Below, piece after piece: positions 45,330 to 56,379 of a stretch of DNA of 64,000 nucleotides. The stretch comes from Bedellia somnulentella. Lineage: Eukaryota; Arthropoda; Insecta; Lepidoptera; Bedelliidae. The position numbers and the translations under genes are program-made. The notes beneath the pieces are model-generated. The model had not been told where the DNA came from, ran no database searches, and was given only the letters and a program-made list of their open reading frames with translations. The first letter of the stretch is position 1, and the number at the start of each line of letters is the position of its first letter. The stretch spans positions 5,022,001-5,086,000 of the forward strand of contig OY755179.1 of assembly GCA_963576735.1 (NCBI GenBank), read 5' to 3'.

Positions 45330-48300
45330 GCGGGCGGTTGAATGTAGCGGCCACCGACTGCCCTTCTTATACAGGCCGTTTATTTATAACAGATCGCACA
45401 ACCAAAATGCAATTTTTAGTTGATACCGGATCGGACTTGTGTGTTTTTCCGCGATCTTCCGTCAGAACGCCGTGCAGCAAGACAAAATATGACCTAACCG
45501 CCGCCAACAACTCAGTTATACATACATATGGCTCTATCAAGCTCCACCTAAACTTCGGTTTACGAAGAGATTTCGTATGGAATTTCACTATAGCCGATGT
45601 TACTAAACCTATAATTGGAGTTGATTTTCTAATATACTACAATTTGTTAGTCGACTGTAGGAATCATAGGATTATCGATAACCTTACGTCTCTCACTACC
45701 TCTGCTGTTTCTTGTGCTACATCCAAGGAATTAGTCTCTATCAAGGCTGTGACGGGCGAATCTGAATTCCACCAACTCCTACGTGAATACCCGGAGATCA
45801 CAAGACCAGCTGGCGTACATTCCACTCCGAAACATAAAACTGTACATTTTATACGAACGACTCCCGGACCGCCAGTGTATTGTAAACCACGACGCTTAGA
45901 CCCTGTCCGCTTACAAGCTGCTAAGAAGGAATTCAACGATATGTTAGCCTGCGGTACAGCTCGTCGTTCTGAAAGCCCATGGTCGTCAGCGCTTCATTTG
46001 GTGAAGAAAACCGAAGACAGTTGGAGGCCGTGCGGTGATTATAGAGCTCTGAACGCACGCACTATTCCGGACAGATACCCGATCAAGCATATACACGATT
46101 TTTCTCATCAGCTCGCTGGATGTACTATATTTTCTAAGATAGACCTCATAAAAGCTTTTAATCAACTTGCCATCAATAGTGCTGATATACCGAAAACAGC
46201 TATCACAACTCCGTTCGGATTGTTTGAGTTTCCGTTTATGTCCTTTGGTCTACGTAATGCTGCTCAAACGTTCCAAAGATTCATTGATGAGGTGCTACTT
46301 GGATTAGATTTTTGCTATTCATTCGTTGACGATATATTATGCTTTTCGAGGTCGGCAGAGGAACACAAAGAACACCTTCGTCAAATATTCGAACGACTGA
46401 AACAGTATGGAATTGTAATAAACTCTACTAAGTGTGAATGGGCCCGATCTGAAGTGGTATTTCTTGGATACCAGGTGTCTTCTGCAGGTACTAAGCCTCT
46501 CGAATCCAAAATAGAAGCCATCAAACAATACCCTATTCCTAAAACGGTGAAAGAACTACGGCGTTTCTTAGGGATGATTAACTTTTATCGCCGATTTATT
46601 CCGAATGCAGCTAAAATTCAATCACCTTTGAACGAGCTATTAGCTGGACCTAAAATCAAAGGATCTCATCCCATCGAACTTTCACAAGCCAATTTAAAGG
46701 TTTTTAATGAATGTAAAACGTCATTAGCCCAAGCATCTCTCCTCTCGCATCCGAGCTATACTGCGGAACTCGCGATAGTAACGGACGCGTCCGACTTAGC
46801 AATAGGCGCCGTGCTGCAGCAACGAGAGAACAAAAATGAAAATTGGCAACCATTATCATTCTATTCACACAAACTGAGTACATCACAAAAGAAATATAGC
46901 CCGTATGATAGAGAGTTGTTAGCTATATACGAAGCTATAAAGTATTTCAAACATATGATCGAAGCGAGAACTTTTACTATATACACTGATCATAAACCTC
47001 TTACTTTTGCTTTTGTTGGAAACAAAGACAAGTGTTCGCCACGCCAATTTAGATATCTTGACTATATTGCACAATTTAGCACAGATATTTGCTATATACC
47101 GGGTGGTGACAATGTTGTGGCTGACGCGCTTTCACGCATAGAAGAAGTAACCATTAATATCGATTATAATTCTCTAGCACTATCCCAGAAGACAGACTTA
47201 GAGCTACAAGAGCTTTTACGTAAGGGAAGTGCTCTACAATTGAAAAAAGTGTCGTCTACATTCTGTAAAGCGCCCATCTATTGTGATATGTCTACACAAA
47301 CACCACGTCCTTATGTAACACCAACTATGAGAAAACAGGTCTTTGATATGTTACATAACCTTAATCACCCCGGTACGTCAGCTACAGTGCGACTGGTGAC
47401 ACAGAGATTTGTATGGCCAGGGATTCGTAAGGACTGTAGAGAGTGGGCTCGGCAATGTATATCATGCCAAAAGAGTAAAGTTTCCCGACATACAATTTCC
47501 CCCCTTTCCCCTTTCCTCACTCCATCATCAAGGTTCTCTCACATACACCTTGATATCGTAGGACCTCTAACTATTTCTAATGATTACAGATATTGTCTTA
47601 CCATCATCGACCGCTACACTCGATGGCCTGAGGTGATCCCTATGAAAGACATGAGTGCTGAGACGTGCGCAGTTGCACTCGTCTCTGGCTGGATAGCCCG
47701 GTTCGGCTGCCCCGCTCGCGTGACCACGGATCGCGGCCGACAGTTCGAGAGCCGCCTATTTAACACGCTGACCAACCTCGTCGGTGCACATCATTATCGC
47801 ACGACTTCCTACCACCCATCAGCGAACGGCATCATCGAGCGACTTCATAGACAACTAAAAGCTGCTATCATGTGTCATGACAATCCACGTTGGACCGAGT
47901 CTCTACCCATTGTTCTACTTGGTATGCGAAGCTCATGGAAAGAAGATTTACAATCATCATCAGCTGAACTAGTCTACGGTGAACCTCTCCGCCTGCCCGG
48001 ACAATTCTTATCACCGAGAGATGACTACACAGTCGAAGACATAACCGAATATGCTACTCGTCTTCGAGCTCACATGGCAAAGCTGACGCCTAAACCTACC
48101 TCTTGGCACAGCAACTCGCCATTCTATATCCCGAAAGCTCTACACGACTGTACGCATGTTTTCATACGAAAAGACCGAGTACGCAGTTCCCTTGAAACTC
48201 CATATGCCGGACCCTATAAAGTGATGAAGAGGTATCCAAAATACTATACAATTGACATACAAGGCAAATCAGACAACGTAACAATTGATAGATTGAAACC

Positions 48301-48409
48301 AGCCTTCACCACAAGAGATACTCCGACTACTTATAATTCTACTTCTACACCCAAGCAAACTACGAGAAGTGGCCGAGTAATACGACAAACTCATTTCTAT
48401 CGACCGTAG
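45317..48409 (+). CDS. pol: Pol of the LTR retrotransposon: PR-RT-RH-IN
   Basis: The open frame overlaps gag by about 10 bases in the -1 phase and has no natural ATG at its head, so it is probably made as a Gag-Pol fusion. Counting from the TTG at 45338: protease DTGS at 29-32; RT with DYRALNA (234-240), [13 protein letters not shown] (265-277) and FVDD (329-332); RNase H with TDAS (482-485) and YTDHKPL (549-555); integrase zinc finger H673-H677-C707-C710; catalytic D739, D798, E834 (35 residues between the last two); GPY at 958-960. All domains are complete, so the copy looks autonomous. Confidence 0.92.
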   Translation, partial: CGKLGGRLNVAATDCPSYTGRLFITDRTTKMQFLVDTGSDLCVFPRSSVRTPCSKTKYDLTAANNSVIHTYGSIKLHLNFGLRRDFVWNFTIADVTKPIIGVDFLIYYNLLVDCRNHRIIDNLTSLTTSAVSCATSKELVSIKAVTGESEFHQLLREYPEITRPAGVHSTPKHKTVHFIRTTPGPPVYCKPRRLDPVRLQAAKKEFNDMLACGTARRSESPWSSALHLVKKTEDSWRPCGDYRALNARTIPDRYPIKHIHDFSHQLAGCTIFSKIDLIKAFNQLAINSADIPKTAITTPFGLFEFPFMSFGLRNAAQTFQRFIDEVLLGLDFCYSFVDDILCFSRSAEEHKEHLRQIFERLKQYGIVINSTKCEWARSEVVFLGYQVSSAGTKPLESKIEAIKQYPIPKTVKELRRFLGMINFYRRFIPNAAKIQSPLNELLAGPKIKGSHPIELSQANLKVFNECKTSLAQASLLSHPSYTAELAIVTDASDLAIGAVLQQRENKNENWQPLSFYSHKLSTSQKKYSPYDRELLAIYEAIKYFKHMIEARTFTIYTDHKPLTFAFVGNKDKCSPRQFRYLDYIAQFSTDICYIPGGDNVVADALSRIEEVTINIDYNSLALSQKTDLELQELLRKGSALQLKKVSSTFCKAPIYCDMSTQTPRPYVTPTMRKQVFDMLHNLNHPGTSATVRLVTQRFVWPGIRKDCREWARQCISCQKSKVSRHTISPLSPFLTPSSRFSHIHLDIVGPLTISNDYRYCLTIIDRYTRWPEVIPMKDMSAETCAVALVSGWIARFGCPARVTTDRGRQFESRLFNTLTNLVGAHHYRTTSYHPSANGIIERLHRQLKAAIMCHDNPRWTESLPIVLLGMRSSWKEDLQSSSAELVYGEPLRLPGQFLSPRDDYTVEDITEYATRLRAHMAKLTPKPTSWHSNSPFYIPKALHDCTHVFIRKDRVRSSLETPYAGPYKVMKRYPKYYTIDIQGKSDNVTIDRLKPAFTTRDTPTTYNSTSTPKQTTRSGRVIRQTHFYRP
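45320..45326 (+). promoter_or_regulatory. Candidate -1 ribosomal frameshift site
   Basis: GGGAAAC in the correct phase (G-GGA-AAC) abuts the gag stop. Five bases downstream, gggcggt (45332-45338) can pair with accg...ccc (45353-45363) around a 14-base loop. A -1 slip continues into pol, whose frame is open from 45317. Confidence 0.7.
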
Positions 48410-48422
48410 TTACGGTCTAGCC

Positions 48423-48431
48423 GGGGAGTAA
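48423..48431 (+). promoter_or_regulatory. Polypurine tract
   Basis: ggggagtaa ends exactly at the 3' LTR. Short and interrupted by one T, but correctly placed to prime plus-strand DNA. Confidence 0.6.
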
Positions 48432-48876
48432 TGTGGCGTACTATCGCAACTTATAGTCGCTCTACCCACCACTCAATATAAATATCGGGCGACAAGTTAT
48501 TGGTCAACGCCGCGCGCTCGCCGCGCTAGAGCGCCGCCCCGCGCCCGCTACTCGAGCTTCCCCACCGCTCTCGTCCGACGCTGTTGCTGCCGAAAACTGG
48601 TTTTGGAAGAGTGGTAACGGCCGCAGCGATCGTATGCTTGGAGAGTCACGTAGTCAGTCGGCTTACGAATATTCGCTAGAACTACCGCGCGCAATTAGCT
48701 ATCTTTTATATAATTCGCGAGTGCTTGCTTCTTTGTAACTAATTTATTAATTCTGTTAATTATAATTTTCGTTACTTAATTCTTCGCTTTATTTCTAATT
48801 CTGCTTTTCTAATCTATCTTTATTCTTTTACTTGAGAACTTTATCCGTTAGAGGCTATACGCATATGACCTCTACA
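48432..48876 (+). repeat. 3' LTR
   Basis: Same 445 bp as 44026-44470 with one difference seen (tttattaattc here, tttatttattc there). Confidence 0.92.
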
Positions 48877-49887
48877 AGTTTGACCGGCGTGCTGTTCAGG
48901 AAGTCCGTCGTTTTGAGCGCGGTGTGAGCGGGCGCGTTGTCGTGGTGAAGCAGTAGCCCGCGGAGCCCTGTGTTTGGTCGATTGTTGCTCACGACTGAGA
49001 AAACTACTGGCAAGCATTCAGTAGTATACCAGTCTGCGTTAATACTTCTTTGATCTTGTAAAGGAATTGACACCAAATAGCCAGTCATATTGAAAAAACT
49101 TGCGATCAAAATCTTCCCACCGCTTCTAGATCTCTTCACTTTGGTAGGGGTCGCTTCGTTTTGAAATACCCAAACCATCGACTGGCGCTTCGTTTCTGGA
49201 TCGTATTGATAAATCCAGGACTCATCACCTGTAACGATGTCGTAAACACGCCGAGACGAGCCAGCATCAAATTTATTAATCATATCACGACACCATTCCA
49301 CCCGGGCCTGTTTCTGTACCTCGGTGAGGTTGTGTGGCACCCAGCGTAAAACTATCCTCCTCACGTGAAGATGTTCGTGTAAAATCTCATGAACGCTTCC
49401 CGATCCAATCTGCATAATGTGTTGAATCTCTAGATACGTTATTCGCCTATTGTCATGAATTAAATTTTTCACTTCCACCACATTTTCATCCGTAACCGCC
49501 GTTAGAGGGCGACCACTTCTTTCTTCATCCCGCAAAGTTAATCGACTACGCTTGAATTCGTTATACCAACGATACACGGTTGCCTTGGAAGGCCCTTCAT
49601 CCATAAACGCCATTTGAAGTCTATCGTATGATTCGTCTGGTTTTAAGCGACATTTGAAATCGTAAAAAATTATAGCGCGAAAATGTTCCCGGCTCAGATT
49701 CATTTTTCAGTAAGACACGACAATTTAAAATAGCTCATAAAAAATAAAGAGGGAAATTTTAAAATTGGAACGTACCTTTTTTTTTTATAAAGACTCATAT
49801 TTTCAGTATACATTACAACCGGCCAGTGTTTCATACATTAAAACCTTTTTTCGCAATACTCTCTGAGTGGCCTGGTATATATGTTTT

Positions 49888-50260
49888 ATACATATACTCA
49901 TGCTATTTTCCCAATGGGGTAGGCAGAGACTATTGATCGCCACTTTGTACGATCCTGGCAAACCTCTCTTTTGCTTCGTTTACATCCATTAATCTTCTCA
50001 TACATGCTCTTTTATTCTTCATTCTTCGGAAGGAGGCGCTCTCGTTTTTGAGCACACTCTCTATTTGATCCAGGTGTGTCCTCCGTGGTCGGCCTCTACT
50101 CACGTTTCCTTCCACATTGGCTCTATAAATCTCTTTTGCGAATATACTGTCATCCATTCTCTCTATGTGCCCAAACTAATCTAACATTCCTTTTTCTTTC
50201 TTTTTTACAAAATCATTTTTAACACCTCATCTTTCACGAATCATAGTATTTCTCACTCGT
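49888..50260 (-). mobile_element. RTE-like LINE, 3' fragment
   Basis: Includes codons for the MDDSIFAKEIYRANVEGNVS and RGRPRRTHLDQIE regions plus the 3' hairpin (cccaatggggtagg). Frameshifted near 50170. It starts 12 bases beyond the mariner end. Confidence 0.8.
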
Positions 50261-50518
50261 ATTAGCTGAGAATTCGTTTATTCAGAAGCTCTGGCTTCGC
50301 AATCCTTCTTTCAGAGATATAGACAGAATAAGGGCAGGAAGTGCAGGAGAATCTAAATGTACAAATATAATACTATGTGGACGTAGCTAGTGTTATATGC
50401 TCTGCTTACTATTTTTCTTAAATAAAGGTGTTTCTTTTATCAAAAGACAGAGAGATTGGTGTCAATCTAGTATAATATAAAAATATCTGTGTTACCCCAA
50501 AAGCCGCAACAGTTAGCA

Positions 50519-50875
50519 GCCGTGATAGATCAGTGGGTAGAACAACGTTTATCGTCCAGACGATGAGGGTTCAAATTCCAGTATGGCCATAACAAATTTG
50601 TCCTTTCTAACATCATATGTGTGGTTAAGTTGTCATGGTTGTTAACTGTGAGGGAAAACATCGTAAGGAAACCCACAAGGTTAAGTTGTACTTTATCATG
50701 TGACAGTATATTCGTACAAAACGGCAATAGCTCTACCCCTTAGCACGTAAGTACACTGTCCAAGCTAAACGTGGGTACTCTGAACACCAGGTGACAATGT
50801 CACGTGATGTTTATAAGTATTAGCACCTTTTGCAACCCCTACGGGGATATACGACGTGAACTTTTGAGTTTATTT
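50519..50875 (+). mobile_element. SINE-A, full length, diverged
   Basis: tRNA-like head with gatagatcagtggg and ggttcaaattcc, full body, and a ccctacgggg hairpin with gacgtgaacttttg. No clear target duplication. Confidence 0.8.
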
Positions 50876-51934
50876 GAATTATCTCAAAAATACAATTCAG
50901 TTACTTGGACAAAATTGCCATTGATATTAACGCAGTCCTAACCAGGTCCTATTCATAACTTATAATAAACTAAAGTAAGGTACAATTTACGACTACAAAC
51001 CCGACCACACAAAGAACAGCGTAACACAACTAAATTATATTATCTTCTTATTCCTCACGAAAACCGGGAATTCCTCGCAAGTCTGTATTTTATTATTTAG
51101 CCGCAACACAGCCCGCAAAGCGAATGATACAGCTATGTAGCGGTTAAAGTTATAAATCGGCAAAGCTGCGAGACGCCTACAGAATGTTTTATGACTAGTA
51201 TATAGGGGGATGGTGCACTGCTGTCATTATTGTTGATTGCGAATTGTATGAAAGGAGTTTTATGATGAAATATTTTGTAAGCATGTTTTATGTCAGAACA
51301 ACGTAAAAGATAATTCAGAGAATAAAAGCATTTGCAGATTCATGAGGATGTCAGGAAAAATCTTTTCACTGAGATTTTACTGCCGTATTATAATCTATGC
51401 GCTGAAGTTATACATTAGTACTAATAAATAAAGGAAAGAAAAATTTCACGCTTCTGTTATATATTTATGAATTTAGTGAGAAAACGAAATTCAAATGAAA
51501 TGAATAGCGCTGCATAGCAGATAATAGAATTTTACGTGGTTTTCATAAGAATTTTTTACTATGCGTAATTGTGTGTATATTTGGTATTTGTGAATGTATA
51601 ATCGATGGTAGCAAAATGATTCGTAATCAGCTGCAGGCTAAAGCTATCCTGGCAAACCCGGATTACAAAAGGTATAATAAGGTGTAATAATATATACTTT
51701 ATATATAAGTTTTTAAATAAAGACTTTATGAAAAAAACAATTGTATCGCTTTTCTTGCATACACATTTTTAATTAATGCTCCATTATCATTATAATATTT
51801 TAATCGAATTCCTGTAATTTTAATGTTATCATATGAACTTGAAACTTTATGTCTACTGAGGAACTAAAATAAGGCTTCTAACCAAATACCGAAAAACTAA
51901 AAGATTTAATAATCTAATAAAAAAAAGAACAATA
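50876..51934. other. Unassigned DNA with a SINE-C end
   Basis: 51420-51447 (actaataaataaaggaaag) is a SINE-C tail on the minus strand. The rest shows nothing recognisable. Confidence 0.35.
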
Positions 51935-52463
51935 TTGCGATCGCGGGAGAATAAGATGTTGAGTGTACCTCCTCATGACAGTGCTACATATAGTGATTCC
52001 TTTGCAGCCAGAGCAGTTAATTTGTGGAACTCACCACCAGTTGACATACGTGTGTCATCATCATTAAATATATTTAAAAATAAACTTAAATCCCATTTTT
52101 TTAAAACCTTAGGTTGGTAGATTTTATAAAGTTAGGTATATGTATATATTTGTATTTATTTTATTATATAAGTATGTATTAAGATATTGTATGTTATATT
52201 TGATATAATTATTATTAGGTATATAAATTAATATATAGGTTGTAAATAAGTTGTATTTAATTAAGTTCCGTTTAAATTGCATTTATATTTGACCGTAATT
52301 TAAATTAAAGAGTTGTTCATTTGTTCCTCACCATAAAGGTTGACTGGAAGAAATCGCGTTAAGGCGATAAGTCCGCCTTTGTGTACATTTACTGTTTTGT
52401 AATTTTTATATACTGTTTGTGTGTTGTGTTTTTGTATGCAATAAAGTGTTTATTATTATTTTA
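51935..52463 (+). pseudogene. Jockey/CR1-like LINE C-terminus and 3' UTR
   Basis: Sixty codons (MRSRENKMLSVPPHDSATYS, then SFAARAVNLWNSPPVDIR and SSLNIFKNKLKSHFF) carry the standard end of a non-LTR RT protein. A 340-base AT-rich 3' UTR follows, with gcaataaagtg and then ttattatta. The Dong-like copy starts in that TTA run. Confidence 0.65.
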
Positions 52464-52481
52464 GGAACACTTTTAGTTTCT

Positions 52482-52532
52482 CGCCTCTCCCAAGGCCGAA
52501 ACAGAAAATTAGAATTTTCAATGGGAGAGGCG
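52482..52532 (-). promoter_or_regulatory. 3' UTR hairpin of Dong-like copy 1
   Basis: cgcctctccca (52482-52492) and tgggagaggcg (52522-52532) are perfect complements around a 29-base loop. The same pairing and loop length occur in copy 2. Confidence 0.75.
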
Positions 52533-52564
52533 GTACTCCCCGATAAGAGCACAGTCGGTCGGGG

Positions 52565-53269
52565 TCAGGGAGTCAGGTTCAAGAACCGACGGACGATCCG
52601 AGCCGTATCGAGCAGCACCGCTTTCTGCATCTGTGCTGGGACCGACACGCCACAGAAATCCAACCGCCTCAAGTTGGTCGCGAGGCTGGTTGGAATTAAC
52701 CCGTTCGCGGACAAAACAATCGGGATTATTTCTGTCGAAGTCACACCCCACATGTCGGTGATCTCGTGAGCCAGATCGAGATATTTCCGACGCTTCTCGG
52801 TGTCGGCTTTCACGAGACCCTCGTCATGAGGGATAGTGACATCCACTAGAAATACCCTCGACTGCGACCGATCCCATACCACGATATCAGGCTTATTCGC
52901 TAGAATAGTCCTGTCCGTGATAACGGATCGGTCCCAATAGATTTTGGCACGGTCGTTTTCTAGGATTGGCTCCGGCAGATACTTGTAATACGGCAGCCTC
53001 TGTTGCAAGAGTCCGTATTTCAGAGCGAGCTCCTGATGCAGGATTTTGGCTGCTTGGTTGTGTCTGTGCAAGTACTCAGTGTTAGCAAGAGCCGAACAAC
53101 CGGAAATAACATGCCTAAGTGACTCCCCGGGACGGCCACATGCTCGACAGATGTCTGTGGTACCGTCCTTTAAAGTGTATTTCCGATAGTTCCGCGTCTT
53201 GATAACCTGGTCCTGTATTTCACAGACAAAACCTTCGGTTTCCCCAAAGAGGCCCCGAAACGCAGCCAA
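52565..53269 (-). pseudogene. Dong-like REL endonuclease domain (frame 2 of copy 1)
   Basis: Carries CRACGRPGESLRHVISGC (C-x2-C-x8-H-x4-C) followed by KPDIVVWD and VFLVDVTIPHD, the PD...D core of the R4/Dong restriction-like endonuclease that nicks the target. It is joined to the RT frame through a lost base in a C run at 53253-53256: the RT frame reads LHWLRFG and this frame then gives LFGETEGF. Confidence 0.85.
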
Positions 53270-55368
53270 TGCAGGGAGGCTTTACGGTCCACGAAAGGTT
53301 CGTGAAGTACCTTGTAAAACCTCCCGTGCAGCTCCTTCTCTTTCCATACGGACTCCCGATCAGAGGTGCTAAGTACCTCCGGGGTTCGCCAATCCTGTGA
53401 GGCCAACGATAAGGGAGTCAGTCCTTTATCACTAGCGACCACCTCTCCTCGAATACTATCATCCGTCATCGTCAAAAAATAGTTTCTGAGGTTGCATACC
53501 TCGCGGTTGTGCATAGTTTTGGCACTCAAGAGGCCTCGACCACCACACTTCCGCGGGATATACAATCTCATAACCGACGATCTCGGATGATGCACTCGAT
53601 GAGAGGTCATCGTCGTGCGGACTCGTCTGTCCAGAGCGTCTAGTTCGGACTGAGTCCATCTGAGCACGCCAAACGTGTACATCAGTACAGGCATGACCCA
53701 GGAGTTAATGGCTTGGATTTTATTAACGCCTGACAAGTAGCTATTAAGCACACTTTTCAGGCGTTCATAAAACTCCTTGCAAACACCCTGTTTCACGTCT
53801 GCCACCTTCACACCGATGGTTTGTGACATGCCCAGATACCGGTATGTTTCAGCCTCGGAGAGTGCCCTCAAATGATTGGTGCCGACATCGACACCATCAA
53901 AGTGCACGACATGCCCCTTCTCGACATGAATGACCGCACACTTATCGACCCCGAGCTCCATCTTGACGGAACCACTGAAATCATTAGTGATCGTCAGTAG
54001 CTCCGCTAATCTGTCAGCCGTGGGGGCGTAAAGCTTCAGGTCATCCATGTAAAGGAGATGAGGCAAGCGTGGTCCGCCTCTCCGAAACTGAAAGCCTGTC
54101 CCTGAATTCTCCAAGAGTGTACTTAGAGGATTCAGGGCCAAGCAAAACCAAACTGGACTCAGGCAATCGCCTTGGAAAATCCCTCGCCTTATATCAATTT
54201 GGTCATTCGCATCCGTCATCCGCTGACCGTTTAAACTCAGGATCGTTCTCCAGCACCCCATACACTGCCCGAGGAAGTGTCGAACTGTACTATCAATTTT
54301 GTACAGCTCGAGGACCCTCATGAGCCATGTATGAGGTACCGAATCAAACGCCTTCCTGTAGTCTATCCAGCCAGCGGAGAAGTTCCGACGGTTGCGTTTG
54401 ACCAGTTGGCCTACGACCGCATCGATGAGGAGTAGCTCCTTGCTACCGCGACTACCGCCCCTACATCCGTTCTCAGCTCCAGATATCACATTGTTATCAA
54501 CAATGTGTTGAGTAATCTTGGAGCTCAGAACGGATGTCAAGGTCTTGTAAATTGTACAAAGACAAGTAATGGGGCGGTATTGTGATGTATCCGCGGTAGC
54601 ATCGCTCTTTGGAGCTAAATGAGTGACCCCAGTAGTTAAGAAGTTCGGGAGCGTCCCACTCTCGAGGGCGCTTTGGAACTGACGGGCGAGAGTAGCGTGA
54701 CAGCGCGTGAACCCCTTTAACCAGTAATGGTGCAATCCGTCCGGCCCCGGACTTTTCCAGTTCGGAGCCTTACGGATCGCAGCCACCACATCCTCCTCGG
54801 ATATGTTGACGGGGTTCATGGGCGCTATGGGCTCGCACGCTCCCTCGACCGCCTCGAACCATCGGCCCCCTTCGTGATCAACAGGCAGCGACCAAAGCCC
54901 ACGCCAAAAGGCAACTACATCGGCTTTTTCCGGTCGCTGACCTGTCGAAACCACATCGGGACGCTCCAAAGTTTTGTAGAACTTCTTCTGGTCACTCATG
55001 AAGAGACGATTCTGTTGGTACCTCCTTACCCTTTCAGAATATCGCCTAATTCGCTTACCCCAAGCAGCGATCTTCTGCTTCAGATCATCGATGCGCTCCA
55101 CCAGTCTACAGGCAAACTCCGGTGAGTTGTCAAAGACATTCTCACCAGGGAATGCCTCCCTGACGAAGCGCACCACCCTCGGCCTATTGTTGCCTGATCT
55201 GAAGCTGGTCAGTTTTCCGATGAGGACCCTGGCCCTTGTGATACGGCTTTCAATCCGCCTCATCCAGGCTGGTCTAGTTCTAGTCCTGGGACTAGTACTG
55301 CCAGCCTGGCGGGAGCCACCAGCTCTTGTTGGCGGCATCCTGACGCCGACAAATTGACAAACTGTCAT
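53170..55368 (-). pseudogene. Dong-like reverse transcriptase (frame 1 of copy 1)
   Basis: 732 open codons. PNWKSPGPDGLHHYWLKGF (202-220), QYRPITCLCTIYKTLTS (263-279), WIDYRKAFDSVP (334-345), GIFQGDCLSPVWF (396-408) and YMDD (440-443) are the RT motifs. The upstream segment (RITRARVLIGKL...RIRRYSERVRRYQQNRLF) is typical of R4/Dong proteins. The frame is cut off from the N-terminal part by a TAA at about 55387 and from the endonuclease by the frameshift near 53255. Confidence 0.88.
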
Positions 55369-55386
55369 TGCGGCGCCAAAGAGAAT

Positions 55387-55590
55387 TTAATCCGTATCCC
55401 AAAGGTCCATGCTGCTCTCTAAAAATGAGGGCAGCATGTTATTGACGGCCTCAACGACATCCCGAACCTTGATGCTGAGAGGAACTCGGGGCAGCCTTGG
55501 CCTCCTTTCGAGAGCACTTGGCGATATTCCAGGATCGTCTCTTCGAGTGCGCTCCTCACCAAATCTAAATCCAGGGAGACTGTTCCCCAA
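55387..55590 (-). pseudogene. Dong-like ORF, middle N-terminal segment
   Basis: Same frame as the RT, ending VEAVNNMLPSFLESSMDLW then a stop 19 bases before the RT frame's first listed codon. It probably once joined the RT directly. Confidence 0.65.
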
Positions 55591-55717
55591 TCGCTTTCCG
55601 CACCACCCACATCCGGCAGGTTAGCAATTGGCTCCCTCCGTACTTCCCGTTCAGGGACTGGAGGGAAACCTGCAAAGGTGGCTCTTCGTCTAGCGGGGGA
55701 ACAGCCTCGCGTCGCAA

Positions 55718-56224
55718 TTATTCAAGTTCGGTAGTGCTAAAAAGTTCTGAGCGCTGTATGTACCGAACTCGATCCGCCAGGTTTTGTTCTGTGACGGTCA
55801 AATTGGGCTCCAGCCGCAGAAATTCGCGGTACATTGCTTCCCGATAACCCGTCCGTCCAGTTCTTGAACCCGAGGCCCTAATATAAGCCCGCATGGCATT
55901 TCTATTCATTTCGACCGTCCATGCCTTGCGGCGCCTTGTTCCACCAGCGGCGGGCACCGACTGCTGGGTCTGAGTTGCCCCAGTCCCAACCGATGCCAAG
56001 CCATCTGGTGGCTGAGGTGGTCGCGCAGACCGGCCAGGTGGTCGGGCCGGTCTGCGGCGGCTGGGGGACCGCATGCTGCCACGTCCAGCCCCAGCTCCAG
56101 ACGTGCCCCTTCGATCACCCAAGGGAAGCGGCCCTATACGCTCATCATTATTACAGTTTGCCATTATGATGAGCGAAGATTCATCCGGGGTTTCACTCAC
56201 TTGCCCCGGGGAGACCGTTGTCAC
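55718..56224 (-). pseudogene. Dong-like ORF, N-terminal domain
   Basis: 168 codons starting MTTVSPGQ. A proline- and arginine-rich stretch is followed by RRRKAWTVEMNRNAMRAYIR and YREAMYREFLRLEPNLTVTE, then a QNLADRVRYIQ segment. Myb-like W...N..L and ADR...I patterns are seen in the DNA-binding part of R4/Dong proteins. A frameshift between 55718 and 55590 separates it from the rest. Confidence 0.7.
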
Positions 56225-56379
56225 CCTATTCAGCGCTGGGACCAGTTTGTAGACACGGTCAACACCTACACACTCAAGCGCAGACTATTTGCAAAGCCGG
56301 AATGGCAAACATATCATCCTGCCATTCCAACAATGGGCGGTGGGGTCGTCACATCCCTACGCCTTTTATTATTATTATT

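Larger units (their letters stand above)
44026..48876 (+). mobile_element. Complete Gypsy LTR retrotransposon, CsRn1/Kabuki type
   Basis: A 4,851-bp element: two 445-bp LTRs, gag, pol, primer-binding site and purine tract, flanked by a 4-base agtt duplication (44022-44025, 48877-48880). The clade call rests on the CHCC gag knuckle, a primer site like the tRNA-Trp 3' end, and the integrase GPY motif. No envelope ORF lies between pol and the 3' LTR. One LTR difference was found by eye (near 44344/48750), so the insertion is young. Confidence 0.92.
43787..49703 (-). pseudogene. Mariner transposase, interrupted by the LTR retrotransposon
   Basis: The N-terminal part (49703 to 48877, about 276 codons) has the helix-turn-helix region, WVPHNL (121-126), VTGDESW with D160, and HHDNAPAH with D255. 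The C-terminal part (about 44025 to 43787) has SPDLAPCDFFLFPK with the third catalytic D. Across the break the spacing from the second to the third D is 34 residues, the D,D34D pattern of mariners. Both parts are free of stops, and the frame agrees once the 4-base target duplication is counted once. The LTR insertion is therefore the only visible lesion. As it stands, the upstream part reads six foreign residues from the LTR and stops. Confidence 0.9.
43723..49875 (-). mobile_element. Mariner transposon, split by an LTR retrotransposon
   Basis: Imperfect inverted repeats of about 30 bp lie at 43723-43752 and 49846-49875 (one strand reads cactcagagagtattgcga, the other end cactcagaaaattttgcga). 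TA flanks both ends. Without the 4,855-bp insertion (LTR element plus one target duplication) the element is about 1.3 kb, the normal mariner size. Confidence 0.9.
52464..56362 (-). mobile_element. Dong/R4-like LINE, full length but disrupted (copy 1)
   Basis: About 3.9 kb lying between TTA runs (52450-52462 and 56366-56379). It has a 5' UTR, N-terminal domain, RT and restriction-like endonuclease, and ends in a 3' hairpin. Two frameshifts and a stop break the ORF. The silkworm element Dong is known to sit in TAA repeats, which fits. Confidence 0.85.

Noticed and set aside
48409..48431. Envelope gene after pol (retrovirus-like element)
   Set aside because: Only 22 bases separate the pol stop from the 3' LTR.
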